Notes under the pieces: model-generated
The model's database searches: none
Told to the model about the DNA's origin: nothing
The model's input: only the letters and a program-made list of their open reading frames with translations
Position numbers and translations under genes: made by a program
Shown here: positions 36,417 through 45,662 of the stretch, in pieces
Position numbering within the stretch: position 1 is the stretch's first letter
Layout: each line of letters begins with the position of its first letter
Source of the DNA: Nostocales cyanobacterium LEGE 11386
Lineage (GTDB): Bacteria; Cyanobacteriota; Cyanobacteriia; Cyanobacteriales; Nostocaceae
Length of the DNA stretch: 64,000 nucleotides
Direction: 5' to 3'
Assembly (NCBI GenBank): GCA_015207155.1
Contig: JADEXK010000003.1
Location: forward strand, 82,501 to 146,500

Positions 36417-37727
36417 CTAATTTTGAGAATTATCTTCTAATTCGCTCATGGTAGTGTGAGCAAAAGATTGTTTTGTAGCCACCTGATGTTCATACCAGTT
36501 CATTAAGGGCGTAGCAGAAATGCCGTGTAAAATTACAGAAACTACAATAGTGGTGTAAGTTATCCAAGATATTTGTTCACCAACCTCTCCTTTTAAGCCA
36601 TGGCTAAACGCATAGGCAAGATAATATAAAGAGCCTACGCCACGAATACCAAACCAGCCAAATAACCAACGGGTTGCCGGATGAAAACTGCGGCGTTGGG
36701 AGCGTAAGGGACGTTGACCAATTGTACTAATCCAAACTCCTATCGGTCGAATTACTAAGAATAATAACACTATGACTATTAAAGATTGAAAGGCATAATT
36801 AAGCATTGGTTGCCATAATAATATTGTTCCCAACAATAAAATTATTCCTATTTCCAATAATCTTTCTAGTCGTTCAATAAATTCTAATTGTGCCATAGGC
36901 TTGTGAGGATCTCTGTAGCTGTCTTGGACAACCACACCAGCTACAAATACTGCCAAAAATCCATAGCCATTGATGATTTCTGTTAAAGAATAGGTTATTA
37001 AAATTGCACTAATAGCAACGAAATCTTCCATGACTGCATCAGCAAAACGCTTTTTTTGAATTTTTTGGTCAACCCAAACTACTAGTTTAGCTACCAAAAA
37101 ACCCATCACAATACCAGATGCGATCGCCCAAAATACATCAACTATTAACCAATCCTGAAACCAGTTGTGCCAATTATTATCTTTAATGGCATAAATCCCA
37201 AAATAAACAAAAGGAAAAGCTAAAGCATCATTTAAACCCCCTTCAGAGGTTAAACCAAAGCGTAACTCATCTCTATCGTTAATATCTGTTAGTTGTACTT
37301 CTGAAGCTAATACTGGGTCAGTGGGTGCAAGAATTGCTCCTAATAAAATCGCTTCTCCCCAATTCATGCCTAAAAATAATCTCCCGACTATTGCCAATCC
37401 CAAGATAGAAATCGGCATTAATAACCCAATCAGTCGCGCTGTAATATTCCACACTCTCAAGCGTAGAGGATGAATAATTTTCAAGCCACAGCTAAATACA
37501 GAAATAATTACTACAAATTCCGTTAATCTTTCGAGTACTTTGGCATTAAATACATTATTTTCTCTCAGTTGGATCATTCCTAAGCCTTCAGAACCTAAAA
37601 ATATACCCATTAATAGATATATTAGTGCGAAAGAAAGTGGTAAACGCTTAATCCAACCTGATCCTAGTGTAACTACCAGTAACAGTAGACCAATAATCAG
37701 TAGGTCAAGAATGTAAATATCTACCAT
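36417..37727 (-). CDS. Cation:proton antiporter, CPA1 family (NhaP-like)
   Basis: 436 residues with about 12 hydrophobic helices. Motifs of CPA1 exchangers are visible: GAILAPTDPVLASEVQ (the TDP-type unwound helix) and TSEGGLNDALAFP, whose Asn-Asp pair carries the transported ion. A conserved Glu/Arg region follows in the later helices (FGIRGVGSLYYLAYA). It should exchange Na+ or K+ for H+ at the plasma or thylakoid membrane and help in salt or pH tolerance. Ion preference cannot be read from sequence. Confidence 0.87.
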   Translation of the reverse strand: MVDIYILDLLIIGLLLLVVTLGSGWIKRLPLSFALIYLLMGIFLGSEGLGMIQLRENNVFNAKVLERLTEFVVIISVFSCGLKIIHPLRLRVWNITARLIGLLMPISILGLAIVGRLFLGMNWGEAILLGAILAPTDPVLASEVQLTDINDRDELRFGLTSEGGLNDALAFPFVYFGIYAIKDNNWHNWFQDWLIVDVFWAIASGIVMGFLVAKLVVWVDQKIQKKRFADAVMEDFVAISAILITYSLTEIINGYGFLAVFVAGVVVQDSYRDPHKPMAQLEFIERLERLLEIGIILLLGTILLWQPMLNYAFQSLIVIVLLFLVIRPIGVWISTIGQRPLRSQRRSFHPATRWLFGWFGIRGVGSLYYLAYAFSHGLKGEVGEQISWITYTTIVVSVILHGISATPLMNWYEHQVATKQSFAHTTMSELEDNSQN

Positions 37728-38016
37728 ATAAATATGTATAAAAACTGAGTATAACTTTGTCAGTTTATTGGCGATTGCCTGTTTGTATAAAATATCTATA
37801 GATAGATTTTATGAAGAAGTTTTTTTACTTTTACTAGTCTAAGATGAATAGTCCTAACAGGAGCATTGTTGAACTATTAGCCTAATGATAGAAACATCAG
37901 GCGGTCTTTCCAGATAGCCCAAAAATGCTAAAGTTTATAGGCGTTACATATTTGCAGGATGAATTGAGCCTTTTTGTGAAAGCTAAAGTATAGATTATTA
38001 TTAATTAGAAAAAAAG
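37728..38016. other. AT-rich intergenic stretch upstream of the antiporter
   Basis: Nothing beyond AT-rich promoter-like DNA is visible between the antiporter start and the palindromic element at 38017. Confidence 0.35.
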
Positions 38017-38175
38017 GTAGGTTGGGTTGAACAAAGTGTAAAGCCCTGACGGGCATTGCTGGGCTTACCGCGTAGCGTGCCGTAGGCATAACCCAACAAA
38101 ACCGAGGATTTTTTGTGTTGTCTTACCTGATGTTCAGCCGCGCTGGGCGCGTCTACGTCCCTCAACCCAACCTAT
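38017..38175. repeat. GTAGGTTGGGTTGA...TCAACCCAACCTA inverted-repeat element
   Basis: About 159 bp bounded by inverted 13-14 bp ends (38017-38030 and 38162-38175). Inside lie nested GC-rich palindromes (TAGCGTGCCGTAGGCA and GCCGCGCTGGGCGCGTC). A shortened relative is at 14993-15024. No coding capacity; it is likely a non-autonomous repeat family of cyanobacteria. Confidence 0.65.
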
Positions 38176-38362
38176 TAGTGCATCTAGTCTAATTTGTTGA
38201 GTTGAGTAATCAATTATCATGTATTGAATTTTGGTTTTTCAATCTGATGAACCTAGAATTTTAAGCTTGCCGTGCTACTACCTCTAAATTTATCAAAGCC
38301 AATAAAAATAAACGTTGAGATTTAAGTAGTTGACCACAATTAATCAAATACCGTGAAGTAAA

Positions 38363-38671
38363 CTATTGCGATTGATCGCTGCTTTCCAATTCAGGTAATT
38401 CCGGCGTAGCCTCTTTCACCCGACGGATAGGTAAATTAGCAATCAACGCGGTGGTTCTTTGGTTGCTTTCTAAAGAAAACTCCAAACCCTCCGTATCAAT
38501 TTCTACATAGCGACAGACTATCTCAAGGATTTCTTGCCGCATTTTTTCCAATCGTTGAGGGTCTAAATCAGCGCGATCGTGGGCAATCACCAGTTGTAGG
38601 CGACGTTTTACTTGAGTGCGACTGGTATCAGGACTACGCAAAAAAAGCCGTTCTATAAGTTCAAGGATCAT
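38363..38671 (-). CDS. minE: Cell division topological specificity factor MinE
   Basis: 102 residues from ATG 38671. The N-terminal amphipathic/membrane-targeting helix [12 protein letters not shown] and the MinD-contact region [15 protein letters not shown] are classic, followed by the dimerisation strands with [19 protein letters not shown]. The frame extends 17 codons upstream into minD but that part is not MinE-like. MinE drives pole-to-pole oscillation of MinD/MinC and keeps the division ring at mid-cell. It is last in the minC-minD-minE operon. The C-terminal 20 residues are an acidic Pro/Glu/Ser tail. Confidence 0.93.
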   Translation of the reverse strand: MILELIERLFLRSPDTSRTQVKRRLQLVIAHDRADLDPQRLEKMRQEILEIVCRYVEIDTEGLEFSLESNQRTTALIANLPIRRVKEATPELPELESSDQSQ

Positions 38672-38703
38672 TGCCAATAGGTGTGTGGAGACTGGAACAT
38701 AAG

Positions 38704-39510
38704 TTAAACAATCTTTGTCCACAACAACCTTCGCAAGCGGGCGAAGATGTTGTCATGGGGTGAGTCGAGATCAAGAAATTCGACTTTTTCCCCTTCCAAT
38801 CTACGGGCAATATTCTCAAAGGCTATGGCAGCTAAAGAGGGGGTATCCCCTAAGACTAAAGGTTCGCCGCGATTGGTAGAAACAATAACACGCTCATCAT
38901 CAGGGATTACCCCGATTAGGGGTATTGCCAAAAGTTCCTGAACATCTTGCACAGACATCATATCATTTGCCCGAACCATTGCGGGTCGGATGCGGTTGAT
39001 GATTAAATGGGCACGCTTAATGCCTTGTGCTTCTAGTAAGCCAACTACGCGGTCAGCATCACGAACTGCGGAAATTTCCGGTGTGGTGACAATTAGGGCT
39101 TCTTTGGCTGGGGCGATCGCATTTTTAAATCCATTTTCAATACCAGCCGGACTATCGATAATCACGTACTGATATTTTTGTGCCAGTGCATTCACCAGTA
39201 ATTTCATTTGTTCAGGTGTGACGGCATCTTTCGAGCGATTTTGGGCTGCTGGTAAAAGTACGAGGTTGGGTTGTCGCTTGTCTTTCACCAAAGCCTGTTC
39301 TAATCGGCACTCTCTAGCCAGAACTTCCACCGCAGTATAGACGATGCGGTTTTCTAGTCCTAGCAGCAAATCCAAATTCCTCAGACCAAAATCTGCATCA
39401 ACCAAAGCAACTTGACGCCCTATTTTGGCTAAAGTCATGCCTAAATTTGCCGAAACAGTGGTTTTACCCACTCCTCCTTTACCGGAGGTAATTACAATAA
39501 TCCGAGTCAT
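38704..39510 (-). CDS. minD: Septum site-determining ATPase MinD
   Basis: 268 residues. It has the deviant Walker A motif [11 protein letters not shown], the switch region [31 protein letters not shown], and a C-terminal amphipathic membrane-targeting helix ([14 protein letters not shown]). MinD binds ATP and the membrane, recruits MinC and is released by MinE. It lies between minC (51 bp away) and minE (32 bp away), as expected for a cyanobacterial min operon. Confidence 0.96.
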   Translation of the reverse strand: MTRIIVITSGKGGVGKTTVSANLGMTLAKIGRQVALVDADFGLRNLDLLLGLENRIVYTAVEVLARECRLEQALVKDKRQPNLVLLPAAQNRSKDAVTPEQMKLLVNALAQKYQYVIIDSPAGIENGFKNAIAPAKEALIVTTPEISAVRDADRVVGLLEAQGIKRAHLIINRIRPAMVRANDMMSVQDVQELLAIPLIGVIPDDERVIVSTNRGEPLVLGDTPSLAAIAFENIARRLEGEKVEFLDLDSPHDNIFARLRRLLWTKIV

Positions 39511-39561
39511 GGTAGAGTTGCGCTCGATTAGGGTTCAGGAAATTATAGTAAATGTAAATAC

Positions 39562-40641
39562 TTATGGTACCTGATTAATCCTGGTTAATTGGTTTCGGGA
39601 AAAATCAGTAGCCCTAGCGATGCGAATTCCTTGGGAGGTAATGTGTGCCACTTCGGGAAAAAATTGCATCGGTGATTTCTCTGGTGCCCTAGCGACAGCA
39701 TCTGCGATCCGCAACTGGGTTGGTTCCATTTGCAAGGCCATAATCAGACACTCACGATTGCCCCCGGCACCCGCATGAGCAATTCCACGTAGACGACCCC
39801 ATACTAGAATATCTCCTTCTGCAACTACGATACCACCTGGATTTAAATCTCCTAAAAGAATTACTGTTCCGGGATGACGAATTTCGACTCCAGAGCGGAC
39901 TGTCATTTCCAGATAAAGGGCATCTGCTGGGGTGGGAGTGGCAGTTTTGAACTGTGAATTGAGGGAGGTGTCTGGTTGTAGTTGTTCGACTGAATAGCCA
40001 GAGGTGACAGCCGCGATCGCAGTTTGCCGACGACTAGTCGCTACAGATTTTAGTTGGAGTTGGATTTCACTAAAGGCTTCGGCAAATTCTTGTAGTTGTC
40101 TGCCATCCAACAAGCGGTCTTGGGCGATGAGATGCACTGGGATATTTGGTGTGCGGAAGCGATCGCTGGCATTTAACCGGATCTTCAATTGTTGCCAAAT
40201 CTCAGACCATGTGAGTTCGGAAGCGGGTACTTGAGTTTCTGTTGGTAAAATAACTAACAGTTTTCCCCCTTCACTTTTTAACTGCACTTGAATATGGTTA
40301 TTTACCTGATTCCCGGCTGTGACTAATTCAGCAGAGTTGATATCTAAAATCACAGAACTAGATTCTACATCACCAAAACCAGAAATAGACTCTGGATCAA
40401 TAGAGTGGGAATTTGACTCTAAATCATCAGGGGGAGAATTTGACTGTAAATAGAGGAGAACAGAATTTAGCTCTGCATCCGGGATAATGTCATGAGAATC
40501 GGTCTCAGAAATAACAAAATTTGGCTTCATATCATCAGAAACGGTAGAATTTACCTCTAAATCCAAAATGTGAGAGATTGACCCTGCATCAGGGAGTGCA
40601 GAATTTGACTCTAGATCGGAGATATGAGAATCAGAAGTCAT
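39562..40641 (-). CDS. minC: Septum site-determining protein MinC with repetitive N-terminal extension
   Basis: 359 residues from ATG 40641; an upstream GTG adds 7 codons. The C-terminal beta-helix domain is clear (EIRHPGTVILLGDLNPGGIV, VWGRLRGIAHAGAGG) and contacts MinD. The central domain (about 125-225) is the FtsZ-antagonising N-domain. Ahead of it lie about 110 residues rich in Asp, Ser, Asn, Glu and Leu built from imperfect units like DLESNS, DLEVNS, DAELNS, LQSNS and DVESSS. This extension is unusual and probably disordered. The protein blocks Z-ring formation away from mid-cell. Confidence 0.9.
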   Translation of the reverse strand: MTSDSHISDLESNSALPDAGSISHILDLEVNSTVSDDMKPNFVISETDSHDIIPDAELNSVLLYLQSNSPPDDLESNSHSIDPESISGFGDVESSSVILDINSAELVTAGNQVNNHIQVQLKSEGGKLLVILPTETQVPASELTWSEIWQQLKIRLNASDRFRTPNIPVHLIAQDRLLDGRQLQEFAEAFSEIQLQLKSVATSRRQTAIAAVTSGYSVEQLQPDTSLNSQFKTATPTPADALYLEMTVRSGVEIRHPGTVILLGDLNPGGIVVAEGDILVWGRLRGIAHAGAGGNRECLIMALQMEPTQLRIADAVARAPEKSPMQFFPEVAHITSQGIRIARATDFSRNQLTRINQVP

Positions 40642-40715
40642 GCAGCACCAGCCAAAAGACACACCGAGTAATTACCAATATTAAGTTAGTTGCACAATGC
40701 AACAACATTTTTAAC

Positions 40716-42041
40716 TTATGTATTTTTAGTTAATCTTTTGTAAACCGTCCCCAAGGCATCAGCATCGCCAACATTACCAGGAAACAGCACCACTGGCAAA
40801 TTGGGAAACTGGGGATGATCCGAAGTGGTGATTACCATCGAACAACCAGCTAAAATTTGACCGAGTAACCGAGCTGAATTTAAAGCCAAACCAGTACTCA
40901 AGACATCGTTTGAGGTAATTCCACCTTTACTGATTAAAAACCCAATATCAGATGGTAACCCTTGTACGATATCCATTAATAAACTAGAAACTTTAACTCC
41001 AAAATCTAACCTTGTTTTCACATCCTTAAAAGTTAGTTCTTGACGGCTGGTATAAATTACTGGTGTTTTGCCATCTGCATGTGCTGTCCTGGCACTTTCG
41101 AGAATTTCGCTTAGTAGTGTAGCAGATTGGTCTGCTCCATCATCTAGTAACCGCGCTACATCCACTTCAATCCCCGCCGTTCCTTCGACTTGCAATAATG
41201 CTTGTAACTGCTGAGTCGTTTTTTTCACGTGGGAACCCACAATTACCGCGCCTGGTTTACCTTGGCGCACGTATTCAGCCATATTTTCTGCGGCAATGGG
41301 TTGGGGAGGTAAGGCAGCCAAAGCCGTTAAAATACTGGCAGCACTGCGAAACAAAAAGCGTTTTCCTTGACTGGCTGCTTCTAGCACATCTACAGCAAAC
41401 AAGTTGAGATCAGCTTGAGTTTCACCATCGACCACAGCGCACTGATTACCACTGAGTTGCAATAAGCGCTCTAAACTCCCAGTACGAATATCAGTAAGTA
41501 TAAACCTGGCGACAGATTCCTCACCAATACGTCCTTGAGTTTTTTCTTCGACGTACTTGGGTAAGTAACTGTGATGGTAGCCGAACACTGAATCACGGGC
41601 AAACTCCGTTTCATGTACTGGGGTGGGTACACCATCGATGATCAAGTAATGCACGCTATCGCGGGTGATACGTCCACCTTCAAAAAACGCTGGTACTAAA
41701 AAATGAGCATCAAATGGCCCTAATTTTTGGGCGATCGCATCAGTTTCGATGGGGTAATGTCCCCGTAATGTAGAATCAGAACGGCTAACAATCAAAAAAT
41801 CCCTCATATTTTCAGCCGCTAACGCCAGTTTTAAGTTCTGGCAAACTTCTCTAGTCACGGATGCTGCTAACTCTGGAGGTAAGGATCTAGTATTTGTCAA
41901 TACAAAGAAAATGGGGGAATCATCTTGTAACCCAGTGCGTAAAGTGTCCACATCCCAGTGCATTAGCAGCAAGCAGCTGTGGACTGTTTGCGACCCTGTA
42001 GGGTCATCATCTAGGACAATAATTTTGGGTTTGTTATTCAT
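40716..42041 (-). CDS. Four-carbon acid sugar kinase family protein (DUF1537/YgbK-OtnK-like)
   Basis: 441 residues from ATG 42041, with GGAAG just upstream. The N-terminal domain carries IIVLDDDPTGSQTVHSC and FLIVSRSDSTLRGHYP, the substrate-side motifs of the four-carbon acid sugar kinase family; the C-terminal nucleotide-binding domain has GAVIVGSHVKKTTQQL and FLISKGGITSNDVL. Family members phosphorylate threonate, erythronate or related acids. In other bacteria the gene sits beside a dehydrogenase and an aldolase-like gene; none is here, so the substrate is open. It follows minC on the same strand but is probably a separate unit. Confidence 0.85.
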   Translation of the reverse strand: MNNKPKIIVLDDDPTGSQTVHSCLLLMHWDVDTLRTGLQDDSPIFFVLTNTRSLPPELAASVTREVCQNLKLALAAENMRDFLIVSRSDSTLRGHYPIETDAIAQKLGPFDAHFLVPAFFEGGRITRDSVHYLIIDGVPTPVHETEFARDSVFGYHHSYLPKYVEEKTQGRIGEESVARFILTDIRTGSLERLLQLSGNQCAVVDGETQADLNLFAVDVLEAASQGKRFLFRSAASILTALAALPPQPIAAENMAEYVRQGKPGAVIVGSHVKKTTQQLQALLQVEGTAGIEVDVARLLDDGADQSATLLSEILESARTAHADGKTPVIYTSRQELTFKDVKTRLDFGVKVSSLLMDIVQGLPSDIGFLISKGGITSNDVLSTGLALNSARLLGQILAGCSMVITTSDHPQFPNLPVVLFPGNVGDADALGTVYKRLTKNT

Positions 42042-42205
42042 AGGGACTTCCAATTCAAAAAACAGCCAACAACCTCATACAATCAACTTCTCTGTTCCTG
42101 ATTTCCCCGCGTCCTCCGTATCTCTGTGGTTTGTTTATTTGGATAATTTATTTCTGGGAAATCCCATAAGTCAACGGGTGGCGAATATTTTCTAGGAACC
42201 CTGGC

Positions 42206-42868
42206 TCAAATTTTCTGCAATTTTCGGATTTCTGCTTGCACATCCAAAGCAATCTGCAAAGATTGATTGAGAAGTTGAGCATATTCGCTGCTCTGATTAC
42301 TAACTTGCAAAGCTTGCAGATTGGCTAAATTATTAATCAATAACTCTTGGTTATTTGCCAGTAGCTTTTTATTATCCCGCAAAATTCGTTCACTTTTGAG
42401 AGAGCGGACTAAATCTTCCCTAATAAGTTGGAGAGCAGCAATCACTTGCTCTCGGTCATTGATCCGACTTTGAGAATTTCCAGATGTTGCTAATTGGTCA
42501 TTAATATCGATTGCTGTGACAACAGTGTGATATTTATCAACTTCATCTAAAAGTACTGTCAGACTGTGAGGACAGGTCAAACGTTGCCATAGCGATCGCC
42601 CAATTAATACGGAAATTGGTACTAAAATCAATAAAAGGATTCCTAATATAATTGAAGAACCAATTGTCGGCAGAATAATAAACGCATAAACAAAGCCAAC
42701 AATAACTGGGGTTAAAGCCAGTGCTACCAGCATTTCATTAATAATAAGTCCTAATCGCTTCTCGCCATCTTGCCACATAGAAGGTCGGAAAACATCATCC
42801 GGATCGAATCCCGTTAAACGTCTCAATTCACCTTTGCTAATTTCCAAACTTATTAAGTCCGGTTGCAC
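42206..42868 (-). CDS. Membrane protein of unknown function with C-terminal coiled coil
   Basis: 220 residues. Two adjacent transmembrane helices lie at about 44-66 (LALTPVIVGFVYAFIILPTI) and 69-90 (SSIILGILLLILVPISVLI). The remainder is cytoplasmic and helical, with Gln/Asn/Leu-rich heptads near the C-terminus (DNKKLLANNQELLINNLANL) suggesting a coiled coil. I do not recognise a family. It is flanked by the sugar kinase-like gene and a Uma2 gene, with no evident operon. Confidence 0.7.
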   Translation of the reverse strand: MQPDLISLEISKGELRRLTGFDPDDVFRPSMWQDGEKRLGLIINEMLVALALTPVIVGFVYAFIILPTIGSSIILGILLLILVPISVLIGRSLWQRLTCPHSLTVLLDEVDKYHTVVTAIDINDQLATSGNSQSRINDREQVIAALQLIREDLVRSLKSERILRDNKKLLANNQELLINNLANLQALQVSNQSSEYAQLLNQSLQIALDVQAEIRKLQKI

Positions 42869-42958
42869 AAATAGATACTCCTATGAAATCACGATTTGAG
42901 TATTTGAAACTTGCTAGGCTCTATTTTGTATCTACTGTAGTTTAATTTTCAGGTGTAA

Positions 42959-43759
42959 TTAACTGTTTGATTGGTCATTTAACCATTGGTTTAAATCTTT
43001 GAGTTGAGAAAACCCAAACAAAGCTATTGCTAAATCATTAAGCTGACTAGAAGTTAATTGCCTGAGTTTTTGTTCAATATCTACAGGAAAATCACCCAGT
43101 TTAAGTCGAAGTTGACGCAGGATTATAACTTGTTGTCCTTCTTTCCGTCCTTGTTCAATCTGTTCTTCAGGTGTTAAGTAACGATTACCTTGCTCATCGT
43201 ACCAATACAACCATTCACGCTTGATTCCTTGATATGTACCCTGCTCTCTACCGATTCCTAAGCCTAATTCGCCTAACCAAATCGGCTCACCCACTAATAA
43301 TTCGTACTTACCTTTTGCTAATTGATAAACTTCCAATGGTGGTTTACGTTTGCGTAAAGGATTGTAGATAACGTAATATAAAACTCCCATTTGAGCATAA
43401 AAGTCTTTCTTTTCGGTATATTCACCTCGTCTGGTTTGAGATACTACTTCTAACACCAACATAGGGACTTTCTGTTCTTCCCACACAACATAAGACAAGC
43501 GTAAATCTTCATCAAGAATACGCGGAACACCTACACTCAGAAAACCATCAGGGACAATTGCTGGTAAATTCGGGTCATAATAAATGCCCATATCTACCCC
43601 AAAAAACCAATCCATCTGTTCTGACCAAATCAGAGCAAGCACAGCTTTGAGTAAACCGGGAATTAAATCTTGCAGTTCGTTATCCACAGGAGTATCATCA
43701 GAATCGGGTAAGTCTTCTGCGGAAGGGAGACAGCTTCGGGGATCGTAGTTGAGTAGCAT
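42959..43759 (-). CDS. Uma2-family nuclease-fold protein with DUF4351-like C-terminus
   Basis: 266 residues. The central domain has the Uma2 (DUF820) PD-(D/E)XK pattern: PAIVPDGFLSVGVPR (Asp), VPMLVLEVVSQTRRG (Glu) and TEKKDFYAQMGVLYYVIYNP (Lys). The C-terminal 45 residues (LRLKLGDFPVDIEQKLRQLT to LNQWL) fit DUF4351, a helical tail common on cyanobacterial nuclease-fold proteins. Uma2 genes are very abundant in filamentous cyanobacteria; the biological role is unknown, with possible links to transposable elements or DNA processing. One of three Uma2 genes in this window. Confidence 0.85.
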   Translation of the reverse strand: MLLNYDPRSCLPSAEDLPDSDDTPVDNELQDLIPGLLKAVLALIWSEQMDWFFGVDMGIYYDPNLPAIVPDGFLSVGVPRILDEDLRLSYVVWEEQKVPMLVLEVVSQTRRGEYTEKKDFYAQMGVLYYVIYNPLRKRKPPLEVYQLAKGKYELLVGEPIWLGELGLGIGREQGTYQGIKREWLYWYDEQGNRYLTPEEQIEQGRKEGQQVIILRQLRLKLGDFPVDIEQKLRQLTSSQLNDLAIALFGFSQLKDLNQWLNDQSNS

Positions 43760-43915
43760 TGGCTTGTGAAGAGTTCTTCTGATTTCATTGTAGTAGTGAA
43801 AAATTTCACCTAATCAAATAATTTTTTGCTAGCAATGAAAAGGATATTTTGACCCAGCAATCAGTCTATTAACTGCTATTATTAATTTTCATATTTTCCA
43901 GATAATTTCTATAAA

Positions 43916-44482
43916 TTAAGTAACACTTTGGGAGTGATTGAGAGAATTTAAACCTAAAAATAGAGCCGCAATACTTCCTGTCACAGCAATTTTACCTTGA
44001 ATAATTTGCTCAAAAACTGATTCTACAGGAATTAAGACAATTTCAATATCTTCTGTAATATCTAGCTTTCTTGCTCCGGAATTTCTCACATTCTCAGCCA
44101 AAAATAGATGTATTTGGTTAGTATCCTTAACCGGATTATCGTATAAGGTAGCTAATTTAGTAACTTTTTGGGCTACATAACCAGTTTCTTCTTGCAGTTC
44201 TCTGACTGCTGCTGAAACAGCATCTTCCTTGGCTGCGTCGAAACTCCCAGCCGGGAGTTCTAACAGAATTTCACCAACCCCATGCCTGTATTGACGTACA
44301 AAAACAATTTCTTGATTATTTGTAATCGGTAAAATTAGAGCAATTTCTGGTCTAATAACCACAAAAAAGTCATCGATAATTTGACCATCAGGTAATTCTA
44401 TTTTATCTTGCCGCACTTGACACCAGCGATGATTCAAAACCATTTTTGATTTTAATATATGCCATTTTTTTATGTTGTCCAT
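43916..44482 (-). CDS. Nudix hydrolase, ADP-ribose pyrophosphatase-like
   Basis: 188 residues with a complete Nudix box: GSFDAAKEDAVSAAVRELQE followed by ETGYVA, providing the REx2EE metal ligands. The N-terminal strand-rich region (WCQVRQDKIELPDGQ) and VFVRQYRHGVGEILLELPAG are typical of ADP-ribose/sugar-nucleotide pyrophosphatases. It likely hydrolyses ADP-ribose or a related nucleoside diphosphate derivative in the cytosol. It diverges from the epimerase gene across 127 bp. Confidence 0.88.
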   Translation of the reverse strand: MDNIKKWHILKSKMVLNHRWCQVRQDKIELPDGQIIDDFFVVIRPEIALILPITNNQEIVFVRQYRHGVGEILLELPAGSFDAAKEDAVSAAVRELQEETGYVAQKVTKLATLYDNPVKDTNQIHLFLAENVRNSGARKLDITEDIEIVLIPVESVFEQIIQGKIAVTGSIAALFLGLNSLNHSQSVT

Positions 44483-44609
44483 AGATAAATTATTTAGATA
44501 AAAATTTAGGCAATAAATTTATGAATGTAAAAAAGTATAACAGATACCTCAAATAATCTAAAATTTGCACTTACACTGTTTTTGCTCTAACTAAAAATTG
44601 AGCATACTT

Positions 44610-45662
44610 ATGCAATTAGAAGTAAATTTATTTACTGTCAACAAGCGATTTCCCTTGACAATTAGTCGTGGAACAACAGCGCAAACAACGAATGTATGGG
44701 TAAGAATTTTACATGATGGTATTGAGGGCTGGGGTGAAGCATCGCCATTTGGTGTAGGCACTCATTCCCAATCAACTGAGATCATCAAAAGTCATTTGCA
44801 GCAACTTGCACCATTATTACAAGCATTTAGCCCGTTGCAGCGCCAGCAAATTGAGCAAATATTCACAAAAGAGCAGGTTCCTTCGTCCGTCAAGGCTGCC
44901 ATAGATATGGCAATGTATGACTGGCTAGGTAAGCTTGTGGGATTACCTTTGTGGCAAATCTGGGGACTCGATCGCAACGCTATTGTGCCGACTTCAGTCA
45001 CCATTGGGATTAATTCACCAGCAGCAGCTAGAGCCAGGGCGCGGGACTGGTTACAATTTATGGATGTTCGCCTGTTCAAGGTGAAATTAGGGAATCCGGA
45101 TGGCATAGATGCAGACAAACAAATGCTATTAGCGGTGCAAAAAGAAGCACCTGATTTAGAATTATTCGTGGATGCAAACGGGGGTTGGAGCGGGGAAGAT
45201 GCGGTAAAAATGTGTAGTTGGTTGGCTGATTTAGGTATAAAGTATGTAGAACAACCATTACCACGGGGGCAGGAGGAAAGTTTAGTCAAACTTAAGGAGC
45301 GATCGCCCCTGCCAATCTTTGTTGATGAAAGTTGCTTTACCAATGCCGATATTCCCCATTTAGCAAACTATGTGGATGGCATCAATATCAAGCTGATGAA
45401 ATCAGGGGGATTAACCGAGGCCATGCGGATGGTACATACAGCGCGAGCCTATGGGTTGCAAATCATGTTCGGTTGCTATTCTGACAGTTCGCTAGCTAAT
45501 ACAGCCGCAGCACAGCTAGCACCATTGGCGGATTATTTAGATTTAGACAGTCACCTTAACTTAATTGATGATCCTTTTAAGGGTGCATTAGTGCAAGAAG
45601 GAAGAATTTTACCAAACGATTTACCAGGCTTGGGGGTGCAATATAGTGCGTCTGCCACTTAA
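44610..45662 (+). CDS. Enolase-superfamily dipeptide epimerase / N-acyl amino acid racemase-like (possible DgcA)
   Basis: 350 residues from ATG 44610; the frame extends 4 codons to a TTG. The catalytic set of the Ala-Glu epimerase/MLE-like enolase subgroup is intact: K157-x-K159 (LFKVKLG), metal ligands D188 (LFVDANGG), E214 (YVEQPL), D239 (IFVDES) and the second base K261 (NIKLMKSGG). Such enzymes epimerise L-Ala-D/L-Glu or racemise N-acyl amino acids. The stop overlaps the DUF1611 gene by 17 bp, so the two proteins are probably coupled. With a DUF1611 partner, N-acetyl-D-glutamate racemisation (DgcA-type) is a plausible role beside murein dipeptide recycling. Confidence 0.87.
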   Translation: MQLEVNLFTVNKRFPLTISRGTTAQTTNVWVRILHDGIEGWGEASPFGVGTHSQSTEIIKSHLQQLAPLLQAFSPLQRQQIEQIFTKEQVPSSVKAAIDMAMYDWLGKLVGLPLWQIWGLDRNAIVPTSVTIGINSPAAARARARDWLQFMDVRLFKVKLGNPDGIDADKQMLLAVQKEAPDLELFVDANGGWSGEDAVKMCSWLADLGIKYVEQPLPRGQEESLVKLKERSPLPIFVDESCFTNADIPHLANYVDGINIKLMKSGGLTEAMRMVHTARAYGLQIMFGCYSDSSLANTAAAQLAPLADYLDLDSHLNLIDDPFKGALVQEGRILPNDLPGLGVQYSASAT

